Source of the DNA: Antedon bifida
Taxonomy: Eukaryota > Echinodermata > Crinoidea > Comatulida > Antedonidae
DNA: 64,000 nt
Direction of reading: 5' to 3'
Assembly (NCBI GenBank): GCA_963402885.1
Contig: OY727099.1
Span: 9,164,001 to 9,228,000, forward strand
Each line of letters begins with the position of its first letter. Within the stretch, counting starts at the first letter, position 1. Below are positions 29,381 to 41,600 of this stretch, one piece after another. The position numbers were made by a program, and so were the translations under genes. A model generated the notes under the pieces. The model was given only the letters and a program-made list of their open reading frames with translations, had not been told where the DNA came from and ran no database searches.

Positions 29381-32300
29381 ATGAATGAAAAATTACCATT
29401 ATTTGGCCTAGTTGTTAGCTTTTTATTTCAAATATGTTTAAGTGTTGAAATTGACATGACTGTTTTGGTACCTGCTGGTAGACGAGAGTGTTTTTATCAG
29501 CCCATAAAAGCGAAACAAACTTTAGATTTCGAGTTCCAGGTAGGTACGGTATGTTTAGGCCATGTACCCCATGCTGAATTTGAAGTGCCGGTGAGTCAGC
29601 AGAAGGCATTTTTCTGGCTCAGTGCTGAATCGCAAATAGGCCTAGCTTCGTTGGGGAGTGACACTGAGAACATGATCCAGGAAGTAATTTAGTGTAATAA
29701 AGCGTGTGTAATAAGTAGCTATTCTAGAATTAAACTGAATTAAGGATTATTTTACAAGCTAATATAATTAATAAATAGGCTAGGCCTAGGCCTCTCTCTA
29801 GCCTAGCCCTACTAACTAACTAGGCCTAGGCCGCCGTAGGCCTAGCCTATCTAAAGTATATGGCTTAGGCTAGGCTATATAGGCCCAGCCCTTACAAAAA
29901 AGTTCTATAGAACATTTTATAGAGCTCTATGGTATTCTATAGAGGTACACAATTTTGGCCTAGGCTAGGCCTAGTGTCTGTTTTCTATAGGTTTATAGAA
30001 TTTATATAGGCCCCTAGAATTTATTTTATTTATGAATTTATATATGTGAATAATACATTGTCTCACCATTATTGAAGGATCATAGAATAAATTTGATTGA
30101 TAATTACGTTTTTATTTTGCCAATAACAATAATACCATTTACATTTTTTTTTTTCATCGCTTAAAAAAATTTAAATATTTTTCATTTTTCATAGGTCATC
30201 GAAGGTGGTGATTTAGACATCAACTTTATTTTAAGGTCACCAAGTAACAAAGCGGTTGCCACGGAGGCAAGGAAAGCAGAGGGCATTTACACGTAAGTTA
30301 AAAATAAATGTAAAAAACGAATATTCATATGGTATAATAATTCTACAATAAACTATAAAAATAACAAAATTTAGGAATTGAGCATAGCCATTTATGGGGA
30401 GGCAGACATTTCACTCAATACAATATACACAGCTGCACACAGAGCCACCAACATTTCTGACAATTTCATTGTACATGCGCTGTGTTTGGTTATAGAATTA
30501 ATATAACTGGCACTACTTAATAGAGACCTTCAAGATTCTTAAAGGTGTCAGGGATATAAACCCAGAAGACTTCTTCACCATCTCTTGTAACAACAGAACT
30601 CTTGGTCACAGTGTGAAGCTTTCTCGTCCTAAACTTAAAGCAAATCTCTTGTGCAGAAATAACTTTTTTTTAATCAGCATAATTACTTAATTGGAATGCC
30701 CTGCCCGAGTCAGTTATTCAATCCCCCTCGGTCAACACATTTAAGTCGAGACTTGACATTTTTAAAACTAGACATGGAAGCAAATAGGCACTAGCCTGAA
30801 CTATTCCATCAAACATTAAGTGTAAACGTACCAGATGAATATTATTATACACTACAAATAAAAAATGTTTTCTTCGCCAAAATTATTTTGCTATTTTAAA
30901 TTTATTTTTTGTTGATTTTAAATTGTTTTGATGATTGCAGGAGGACAACGCAAGAAACTGGCGATTACTTATTTTGTTTTGATAATACTTTTAGCAGAAT
31001 ATCTTCCAAGGTAAGTAAGTGTACAAGGTCATTCACACATTTGGCCTCACCAAATTCTGTCAAACCAACAAATTGGGACCATCAAGCCTAAATGCTTTTA
31101 ATTCAGTCAAAAAATGTATTGAAAACAGTTCCCTCTGGTTCTGATTAGTATTGAGATAAAGTTTAGTAATAGTAAACCAGTAAAATAAGATAGCTGTCGG
31201 GACAGTTTTGTCAAGCTGTCAGCTAGACTTCGTCAGTCGCATCGTAACACACAACAACCAAAGTGTAGCTGTAATGAACTTTATTTAAAAAAAATGTATT
31301 GGCTTTTTTTTTTACCTTAAGGATGTATTGTCCCTTGAAACACAAAAAAATGAAGGTCAAAATATTCTAAATTTAAATTGGCCACATCAAAGTAATATTA
31401 AAGTTATTCACTTTAAGTCGAAAATTCGAGCTAAAAGCAACAAGTTTACGTAATTAACAGGTAAATTAGTTTAACTACATTTCGTCTGGAAAATCGTCGC
31501 GATCGAAAGTAAACAAGGATTTAAAACCACGAGTTCGCATTATGCATATGCTAATTAGGATTGTTTACAACTCGTCACGGTTGAGAAGGTATTTTCACAC
31601 AGATCGTGAGGAAGTTTTATGATTATGCATACAGAGTAGCCAAACAAGCGCGTTTCATTATGGGGTATGTTTTGATCGAAAACTTTGACTGGAAGTCAGA
31701 GTTATTTTTTTAACAAAAAAACGTCTGTATTTCACTTAAATGATTTTTTTTTCGACAAATTTTTGGTGATAGTTAATAACTATTATGATACTTCAAAATG
31801 ACCCACCTTTTTTCGAAATCTGTTATTTTTTATTTTTTTGGAATTAGTCAAAGGGACAATACATCTTTAAAGAAACAGACTTGACTAAAATTGCAAAAGC
31901 CTTCTAATAACAGTTTTTAAATAAATTAGAAAATTTTTAAAATGAACTTTCCCAATTTTAGAAGATAATTTTTGTTGAGACACTTTAGGTAACAAAAAAT
32001 GTGATGTGTCTATATATATGATTTAGGCAGAGCTTAAAGATTACAACTCTCGGTTCCCACTAGGTCACAATGCAGACAAATATAAGCTTAGAAGCGCAAG
32101 CAATTTGGCCAATCATGACACAGTAGATTACCAGAAAGTAATTTCGAGCCAGCCTGGTGCCAGCCAGTTTTGGCAATTTCTGTCATGCTCTTTGTTACTA
32201 CAAATCATAATTATATTATTTTTGTAGACTGTTTTCTTTGATCTTGCGTTGGATTATGATAGTGAAGATGAACTAGTACATCCAAAGGCTCAATGGTTTG

Positions 32301-33740
32301 ATGCGGGCACTGAGGTACTTGACGTCCGTATAGAAGACATGCAGGTGAGTACATAATAGCCTCATCCAAAGGCTCAATGGTTTGATGCGAGCACTGAGGT
32401 ACTTGACGTCCGTATAGAAGACATGCAGGTGAGTACATAATAGCCTCATCCAAAGGCTCAATGGTTTGATGCGGGCACTGAGGTACTAGACGTCCGTATA
32501 GAAGACATGCAGGTGAGTAAATATTAGCCTCATCCAAAGGCTCAATGGTTTGATGCGAGCACTGAGGTGCTTGACGTCCGTATAGAAGACATGCAGGTGA
32601 GTACATAATAGCCTCATCCAAAGGCTCAATGGTTTGATGTGGGCACTGAGGTACTAGACGTCCGTATAGAAGACATGCAGGTGAGTACATAATAGCCTCA
32701 TCCAAAGGCTCAATGGTTTGATGCGGGCACTGAGGTACTTGACGTCCGTATAGAAGACATGCAGGTGAGTACATAATAGCCTCATCCAAAGGCTCAATGG
32801 TTTGATGTGGGCACTGAGGTACTTGACGTCCGTATAGAAGACATGCAGGTGAGTACATAATAGCCTCATCCAAAGGCTCAATGGTTTGATGTGGGCACTG
32901 AGGTACTAGACGTCCGTATAGAAGACATGCAGGTGAGTACATAATAGCCTCATCCAAAGGCTCAATGGTTTGATGCAGGCACTGAGGTACTTGACGTCCG
33001 TATAGAAGACATGCAGGTGAGTACATAATAGCCTCATACAAAGGCTCAATGGTTTGATGTGGGCACTGAGGTACTTGACGTCCGTATAGAAGACATGCAG
33101 GTGAGTACATAATAGCCTCATCCAAAGGCTCAATGGTTTGATGCAGGCACTGAGGTACTTGACGTCCGTATAGAAGACATGCAGGTGAGTACATAATAGC
33201 CTCATACAAAGGCTCAATGGTTTGATGATGCGGGCACTGAGTGAGCCTCAAACCCTTACTGATGTTATGGCTATGTAATTACGGTTCCTCTGTCTTAACC
33301 GCTCGGCCACTCACTCGTTTTTTCCGCGTTGCCACTCACTCAATTATATTCCCAGTTTCTCACTCCTTAGGACGATCAAAGTATATTGAACGAAATGTTG
33401 ATTATATACAAAATGCAAACTTTATATTAACATTGATTTCTGGTGCTATAAATTGTAACCTCTAATAACGTAATAAATAATATAATATTTGTTAAATTGT
33501 ATTTGTTTTTTGTAGACGTCTTTAGACATCGTACAAGATAACGTAAAAAAAGCCCAACAGCACCAACGAGTATGGCGCAACGTTGAGTTCCGTGATAGGT
33601 ATATTGCTGAGAGAAACTATGAACGTGTATCGTTTTGGTCTTTAGTATCCACCATTGTGATGATGTCCACGTTCATTGTCCAGGTTGTAATGATTCGATA
33701 CTTATTTAGCGATACTAGATCAACTACGTCCAAAACATGA
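29381..33740 (+). CDS. p24/TMED family protein, TMED1/5-like (ER-Golgi cargo receptor)
   Basis: Five coding exons: 29381-29539, 30195-30292, 30941-31010, 32228-32344 and 33516-33740, all with GT-AG ends and matching phases (222 residues). The product has a signal peptide (LFGLVVSFLFQICLSV) and a GOLD domain with its two Cys (RRECFYQ and YLFCFDN). A luminal coiled coil (about 148-190) follows, then one transmembrane helix (FWSLVSTIVMMSTFIVQVVM) and a short tail. This is the full p24 layout and length. p24 proteins cycle between ER and Golgi in COPI/COPII vesicles and select cargo such as GPI-anchored proteins. The tail (YLFSDTRSTTSKT) lacks a dilysine signal, as in TMED1/5-type members. Exon 4 is followed by an 84-bp minisatellite built from its own 3' end. 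Confidence 0.93.
29755..29900. repeat. TAGGCCTA-rich low-complexity tract
   Basis: Runs of CTAGGCCTAGGCC and variants fill the first TMED intron. A similar tract lies at 49555-49780 in the first CYB5R4 intron. Short AGGCCTA motifs are scattered over the whole window. Confidence 0.8.
30517..30800 (+). mobile_element. LINE reverse-transcriptase 3' remnant
   Basis: Frames encode ETFKILKGVRDINPEDFFTI, NNRTLGHSVKLSRPKL and, after a frameshift, WNALPESVIQSPSVNTFKSR. This order is that of the C-terminal part of jockey/RTE/CR1-type LINE proteins. It lies in TMED intron 2 and is broken by a shift at a T-run. Confidence 0.75.
31317..31870. mobile_element. Longer relative of the TTAA-target MITE
   Basis: TTAA then GGATGTATTGTCCC at the left, and GGGACAATACATCT then TTAA at the right. 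The interior (about 550 bases) differs from the 300-bp copies, so it is a different subfamily or a less deleted form. It lies in TMED intron 3. Confidence 0.78.
32280..33240 (+). repeat. 84-bp minisatellite made from the 3' end of TMED exon 4
   Basis: Eleven units exactly 84 bases apart plus a partial twelfth (CAATGGTTTG at 32291, 32375, 32459 and so on to 33215). Each unit repeats about 63 bases of exon 4 (from CCAAAGGCTC to GACATGCAG), its donor GTGAGTAC and about 20 bases of intron. Copies differ by few substitutions (for example GCGGGC, GCGAGC or GTGGGC). Reading through the first donor meets TAA at once, so only the first copy can be used without truncation. Confidence 0.93.
33236..33320 (-). 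repeat. tRNA-like fragment (SINE or tRNA pseudogene)
   Basis: The minus strand reads GAGTGGCCGAGCGGTTAAG, a good A box, and about 50 bases later GGGTTTGAGGCTC, a B-box-like stretch. The outer GAGTGAG and CTCACTC can pair. A normal T arm does not form, so it is not called as a functional tRNA. Confidence 0.4.
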
Positions 33741-35273
33741 GTATCATTCTTATAAGTAGTTCACACAATTTGACACCAAAAAGCTCGAGTAACTTACTTA
33801 GTGATAGCCGTCCACTAAATTTCTTCCCTGAAAACTATTTTGATTTCATTTTTAACAAAGGCTGAAAAAGCAATAAGTGGTGTATATCGCAAATATCTAT
33901 GGAACCTCCTTCTCTTGTTTTGTAGCCGTTAGGTCCGTTTCCCACAGTGCCTTATTGGACAGGTGACCCCATTGGACAAACATTAGGTAAACATCTGTAA
34001 TGTTAAAATTATGGACAATTTGGACATTTATAATTATACACTTTTTACCTTTTTTGTAATTTAGAAAAAAAAAATAGTATTTCACCATTTCCTTTACATC
34101 TTCATCACTTGGACACTAAACATTTATCTTTTATATTGCATATTAAATTGATTATAAACAACAAGATAATTTAACTTATATTTTTACACTTATCTTTAAA
34201 ATATAATTTATTAGTTTTCAATGTGGACACTGACAATCTTATAATTGATAATTGAATTGATTGATCTTTTCACTAATTAAATACAGTTTAAGTTACAAAA
34301 CAGGGTGTGTATAAGGGTTGCTTCAATACAGATGAGGAAACCACGCCCATCATTTTGGGGTTACATTTTATAAATGAACCACGGAGATGGAATAAATTTT
34401 GCAAAAGTAGGAAAGGAATCAAAGGATTGACAATTAATTATAGAGAAGTACCCCTGTTAAGGTATGTTTACACTATCAAACGTTATGTCACAAAAAATGT
34501 GATGTGCCCATATATGGACATGATGATGTCATATCACTACCATATTTGAACATATCAACACCATATTTGAGCATATCACACTTTTTTTGTCAAACTAGTT
34601 TGATAGTGTTTAGTATATCAATTTTGTTGTTTGTTTACAAAATTCATATTAGCAATATGTTAGTTGCCATAAGGTTTTAAAAACCATGACAACCAGCTAT
34701 AGATTTATGATTGATTTATAATCTTTGAAATAATATTTCCTATTGATAATTGAGGGCGCTACACAAATTCCTGCCAAAGCAGGCAGGTGTTATTAAATCC
34801 TATTTATTTTTCTTTTGAAAAAAGTTTTATTTTCTAGAATTAAAAAAAAAATGCTCTTGTAACTTCTTTTTGGTAAACTAGAACAATTTTTGAAATATTT
34901 TAAATAGATTTGCACATTTATCAATAGACTTAGTTAATTGTTAATGTACATTATTTTGTTTCAAAGTGGTGATATGGTTTTTTTTTTCAACATTTGATAA
35001 CAAAATAAAATATTGACACAATATAAATTGGTTTGTATATTATTTATTCTAAGATAAAATGAGAGACAAAAGATATTCGAATCAAATACACTGTTACATG
35101 GTTTGAGATTGTAGGCGTTCAAGTTAAAATATAAGACAGATAAAATACAGAAAATTACAAGAAAAAACTAATGCAAGGTTAAAAGTTAGTTTTAAATGAT
35201 TAAAAATTGGTGAAAATTGTAAAAATGATGTGTAAAATAGTTAAACCAAACAAATTGTTTACAGTGCTGCTAA
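33741..35273. other. Non-coding stretch after TMED, with one MITE
   Basis: Contains the TMED 3' UTR and a GTCTACACTATCAAA-family palindrome at 34456-34612 (ends TTTACACTATCAAACG and TTTGATAGTGTTTA). Otherwise I see no gene. Confidence 0.5.
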
Positions 35274-35417
35274 GATTGGTTCCCATTAGAGATGCAACGT
35301 AAGTGATTTGACCAATCACAAGAGATGGATTATTCGAACAATCGCTTGTGATTGGTCAACTTGCTTGCGTTGCGTCTACGTTGTTGTGTTGCGTCTCTAG
35401 TGGGAACCACGCTTTTA
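35274..35417. repeat. Palindromic MITE, GGTTCCCACTAG family
   Basis: GGTTCCCATTAGAGATGCAACG at the left is inverted at the right as CGTCTCTAGTGGGAACC, with GACCAATCAC repeats between. Relatives lie at 59572-59762, 60064-60150, 60262-60404 and 61876-62095. Confidence 0.75.
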
Positions 35418-35641
35418 TTGAAATTCCTAATATAATCCCTGTTAGTTTTCCATTGTGGATAAGCTAACCTACCGGATTTTGTTGACAACTATGAGTGTAG
35501 TAAGGGGATTGTGATCATCTAGCATAATTGCAGTGCAATGACATAACTCGTATATTTCAAGCAAGTACTAACAAATTCTCATTTTATTCAATTTTTTTTA
35601 TCTATATTAATCCAACAGATAATTGTGAATTGATTAAAACA

Positions 35642-38600
35642 TCAATCATTTTTACTCTTTGGAATGAAGACCTTTTGAATATAGTCATTTACAAACCGTC
35701 CATCAGGGTCCAAATTCTCACGAATCTCGCAAAATCTTTCGAACTTCGGAAACATGTTCTGCAATTCTTTGAATGTTAATTTGTGTTCCTAAAAGAAGAC
35801 AATTAAATTTAAAGCATCAATAAAATTAAAAGCAATCCTACAATATATCGCTCAAAAAATTAGTAAGAGGGAAAGTTTCTAGGAGAGATCCCTACAACTG
35901 TTACCCACCGCATAATAACTTGTTTTTAAATTCATTAATTATAGTATGATGATATATTTACATAATCACCTTAGCCCAGTGTGGTCTACCATTGTATTTT
36001 AGCATAATATTCTCGTATGCTGTCCAGTAACCATCTTTCTCAACATATTTCCCATATGGTCTGGAATACAAACACATTTCCAAATATGTAAATTTCCCAC
36101 AAACAACCAGTAACATTACATACAACGAGTTTTAGTGACAAGACGTAAACATGATTAAGTTAGTCTTTCAAATTAGTCACTTGGCTGTTGGTCCGAAGGT
36201 ACGTACCCGAATGAAAAAATAAAGTAGAGGTCTGCTTTAACCGGGATTAGTCGGGAAAGATTTGATAAAGTTTGGAAATGGTGGTTAGGTGAGGCCTGGT
36301 TTGGGAGTTGGGCCTGGGTGGGAATACAGCCTGGGTGAGGTGGAGCCTAGTTGGACTGGGGTCTGGTTGGGGTTAAGGCGTGGTTGGGGTATGTCCTGGG
36401 TGAGGTTGGGAGTGGGGCCTGGGTGAGAATGTAGCCTGCGTGAGAGTGGTTGGGTGTGGAAGCTGACTAGCGTACAGTCATAAACCATAGGCATAAACAG
36501 ACCATTTCATACCAACCTAAACATAACAATATTTATGTAACAGGAATCTCTTCCATAACATGGACTTAAATACAGGTCATCTTGTTTGGCGAATCGAACC
36601 TCAACTGGAAAATGTGCACGTACTTCGGGGTGTGCGTCTAACCACGATTTCAGGTCTTCTAATGCTTCTGAAGTCTTTTCTCTTAAACACAATTTAATAT
36701 CAATTTATTTAAAAAAAGTACACAAACAAATCATCAGACTAAAAAGCAAAATGTTGGTTTTTTAACTTCTTTTTTAAAGCCGTTTTCTAAGAATTAATGT
36801 ATTTTCTTTTTTTTTGTAAGAATAAAGGATTTCCCCTTTTGTACTTACCTTGGTATTGCCCAATCTGTTACATACTGCGCAAAAAGGCATTCAAATCCAA
36901 ATATGTTGTAATAATCATCTATATCCACTCGTAGGCCAGAATGCAGTTTAAAATACACATAGTTTATGACTGGAACAAGCCACTTACAAAATGTACTAAA
37001 GTGAGAAAAGTAATATCTTTAGTGTTTAATTAAAAATGTAAAATAATTACACACATACCATACGACAACTTTATGTGTTAGAATGATTTTACTGTATTTT
37101 CTATGTGTCAATAAAACCAAACAAAAGTATTTATATTATTTAATTTCAAGATAATACTTGAAAACAATACACGATCAATGTGAAAAATACAGATAAATGA
37201 ACACAGTAAGAAAAAAATATTAGCAATGTATTTGAGGTAGGCCTTCACTCAAGAAGAAAATTCTTGCTTGTCACATGTCGCTGTTGTGGCTTGGTGGTTA
37301 TGATGCTTGGCTACAAGTCCTGTCACATGTCAGGATTTTTTCTAAGGACAAAATTACAACGCCACTCCAAAAGACTTGTAATAAGACTTTGTTTATGTAG
37401 AGCATCTTGTGTACGTTTGTCTTGTCCGAGGGTCCCTAATGATCAGCAATTGCTGGATGGATCACCCTCATTAAATATGGTAAAACAAAATAAGTTCCCC
37501 TTTGGCATCACAACCACGCAACTATACCACCTCCCCCAATCCCTAAAAAAAACCCATCATAAAAAGTTACCTGGTCCAATATAAAAATTGTAAAAGATAA
37601 AAGCCAATAGCATAATCCCAAAACCAATTACTGCTGCTTGTTTTTGGTCTGGTAGTTTTATCAACCTCCCTGTAGACCACACCCTCTGTGTGAGGATACC
37701 AAACAAAGCGGAAGTATTCGCTGTTACTGATGTGTTCATCTAAATTTGTCACCATCTATCAAACACAACGAGAAGATATGAAACTGGGAATATTGCAATG
37801 TGTATTTCCATAGAGGAACAGATAAACTTTGCTCTGGGTTCATGAAAAAAAGAAAATACAACTAGTAGGGCACTCATATAGTGCAAGCCTCCGCCTAGGT
37901 ATGACAATTAAATCACGTGTTTCCATACATCTATGAAACCATCCTTTAAAATCTTATAAAAATCGGATAATAACTTTTTGAGTAATCCTGCTAACAAATA
38001 TAGAAAGAAACAAATACACCTGCAGTAGGCCTACACACCCGATTGATGTCATAACTTCTCGCCATTCTGGCGGAGTAATTACGAAAACGAATTGACTTAG
38101 TGTAGGCTACACTGAACATGTACATTTCTTTGCTTCTATTTTTAATGTAGTCGGCTCAATCAATTCTGTGAAATATTGTGAGTGTGTAATTGTTTTACTA
38201 TTAAGGTCAATCATCGATTTTTGGTAGTTTTAAACGACATAACATTATTGCAAAATACTTCAATAAGCGCTTTAACCATGCTGGGGCAATACATCAATAC
38301 AATCTTTTAGGCCTAACTTATCATTAATTTTCGACAGTGTTTTACCTCTTTGAAAGAACATGACATCTGTCTCTGCTGCAGTTTAAAGTGTGGTTCACAC
38401 TGAAGCGTAACCGACGTGATGATTCCTAAACAACCTAGACTACATGACGCCGCCAAAAATATTTCTTTATTCTCTTCTCTAGAACACTTGACTAATTTGC
38501 AATCAGCGGTTACCAACTCAATTTCTGTTACCTGTAAAGGATTCAGAAAAAACATTAAAAAAGTATTTTTTTAAATGATTGGGTTTAGCAAGATATAAAG

Positions 38601-41600
38601 CCTGTTTTCAAGTCGACGTTAAATTGCGTTGAATCAGAGACGTATATAGCATATATGCCAACATATATCTCTGGTGAAATTGACCGGAGTCAACGATTTT
38701 ACAAGAAAAGGAGGTCAAAATAAATTTTAAAATCGTTAGAATCTGCAATCGTTAATTTGAACGATTTGAAAATTCAACATAACTCAACGTCGACTGGAAA
38801 ACATGCATAATTAGCCAGTCACGATGACTTTTTAATTTATGAAACTAACCACAATAGATTGTTAAGAGATAACTGGCTAAATCTCTCAAGCATCTGGATT
38901 GTTATTTCATGAAGAAATAAGTTTTTCTGAATTAGTTACACAATGTATTATCAATCCTGCTAACTCAGAATAACCATGTTGTCTAAACCTGGCCAATACT
39001 TGAAATTTGAAATCTATTTGGACTATCAGTGATTAAATTCACTATATAGTGTAGGCTGGTATGTCGTTTATATGAATGTCGTGTATATTTTTTGTTAAAA
39101 GCAAACTTTGACTTTATTTCATATCCTGATAATATAAGGAATGAAAAAAAATATGTTGCCATTTTTTCAAAAGACATTTAAAGGACCAAATTCAAGATGG
39201 CCGCCAACATTCAAATAACCCTATTAAAAATCAGAATATCACCAAAAATACAAATTATGAATGTGGAACAAGTCCGTTTTTATGGTATTACCGTACCCAT
39301 TATACAATCTTAACTATGTAAAGCGATAATCTGTCGGCCATCTTGGATTTCAAAATGGCCACCACTAAAAATTAAATTCTTTAAATAATTTTTTTTAAAT
39401 ATGTGTGCATATTGTTGTTTTCTAAATTTCTAAATTTGTCACTTCTCACAGGATTTTCTAAATATAAGGCTGTCTAAAGTTGTCAATGTTCTCTATATAA
39501 CAGATATATAATACCCAACTATGACTCTTAAATTAAATAATCGTTCAAAGTTGGAGTTGCAAAAGTATGGAACAACTTACCAATTTATATCAAATATTCA
39601 ACAACAATTGCGTCTAACTAGAGGGTGAGCTCGCTCCCCTCTAGGAAGTGTAAACGATGGTTCTCGGAATGATAATGACTCGGGTAAAAAGGTTTTAGAA
39701 GGACGTTCTCCTTGTACGTTTTCTGTCGGTTACCATTATTGAAAATGCTTGACATTCGAAAAACTAAACCTACTCTGTTTCACAGTGTCTTAGATGATTA
39801 ATAACATTTTAAAGTATAGTGTTTATTGTTTGGTAGGGCCCTTATATGGCGGAGGTGGGGAGGCAGAGTTCATTTGAGGAAGATGCTTATTCGAGGGATT
39901 TTTTAGTTTTAATAATATCGTAACATTTATAATCAAATAAAATCCTCTAATAGATATGAAAAGTGGTAAAAAATAATAACAAATGCTTGGTAAATTGTAG
40001 TTATTATAAATATAATACAATATTGTGTGTATAAATGTGGATGGGCGTTTATTAGATAGTTGGGTGTAGGCGATTACTATTCAAAGTGATGTTTTATTGG
40101 GGAGGCGTTTATTCATCAAATAAATACCATCTCGTAATACATTATTTAATTTAAACATCTTTTGAAACTAACTTCCACGACAGTGTAGGCCGTTTCGGCC
40201 CAAGAAGAAAGATGTTTTAGATGGCTTGCAATATGGGACACAGATAGCCTGCCAGCTTACTCAATAAAACTCGGCTATCGGGATTTTATTTACTACTACT
40301 ACTACTGTACCTTCACACGCGCGGTCCGATCCGAAAATTAAAAAAAAACTAAAATGTCTATAGCCACTAACGACCAACTTAACTGAAACCAGGTAGTTGC
40401 AAGGTGAACCTGTGAACTCATCGTGAACCTGGAAATTACTTTGACCGCGTACAATTGAAATTGAGTTGAAAATCTACCGATGAAATCAGAAATTTTGTTT
40501 TAAAACTCTTTATAATATATTCCTAAGATAGAAATATGGAACAATATCGTAATAGTGAAAACTGTTTTACATTTCGCGGTACATCTGAGATAGGCCTAGT
40601 TCAGGTAGGTATCCAAGGTAGAGATTTGTTCCAAAGTTTTTTTGCCTATGTCAGAATTAACCATAATTTATATATAGATTCTAAATTACAGATTTCATTT
40701 CTTTTCATGAAACTGAAACTTGACAGGAGACAGGATCACAATATAAGTGCATTTATACCTTATTGTGAAATCCTGTATAAATATGATGTTAAATAATAAA
40801 TGTGTTATTGCTATGTAATTCAATGTCTGAACCTTCAGGGCCATAGACACCAGTATGGTTGGTAAGTTTTCAACCTGTCAACTTTTGGCAGAAGCTTGAA
40901 GGCAATACAGATACAGCTCATTCACAAGATTATTAGGCAGCATTAACTCCTACTTCTCATCTTCTACAATCTCAACCGATTTCATTAGATATGTACCCAC
41001 TACAGATAGACCACCATTATACACTGGTTTGATGAGTGCACATGGTTGTGGTATAAAAACTCATGTACTAGGGAAAGACAAGAATGCCTGGTGATGACTC
41101 TTGCCCGAGATCAGTGGAGGTGGACAGAGATGACATCAAGAAGCAATTATTATGTCAACCCGGTGAACTATATGGCTTTTGGACATGTAGCATTGTGAAA
41201 ATAGTGTTGAGGCCAGTGCTTTTGTTGAAACTGAACTTGTATTACCTATACAACCAGTGACACAAATATCTTAAATGGAAAACATCTCTAAAGGACAGAA
41301 GCACACTAATTCTGCTTTCTCTCTACAACTTGCTTCTACAAATGCAGAGAGAGAGAGAGATTCTAAGTGAAGTCATTTTGTTTGAAAGAGGCTGATCATA
41401 AAGATATTAACTTGAATACAGAAAGTCGACGAAATCTAAATGATGTGGTTAAACTATATCCCTATATATGTTCGAGACACAAGAAAACGATATCTGCACA
41501 CATGCTTTTATCAAATATTTCTTCGCTCATGACCACCTGAACAACGACCGGTTACTTCCGCTGTATCAATTTTAACAGATTACTGAAACAAATTACAGAT

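Noticed and set aside
32280..33240. CRISPR-like array
   Set aside because: Regular 84-base spacing, but the whole unit is repeated with no unique spacers, and the setting is a eukaryotic gene.
32211..33251. 346-residue minus-strand open frame of repeated HQTIEPLDEAIMYSPACLLYG units
   Set aside because: It is the antisense of the 84-bp exon/intron minisatellite. Eighty-four is a multiple of three, so any open frame stays open through all units. No start context or homology.
33236..33320. Functional tRNA-Leu/Ser gene
   Set aside because: A box and outer pairing look right, but no proper T arm or anticodon arm can be formed.
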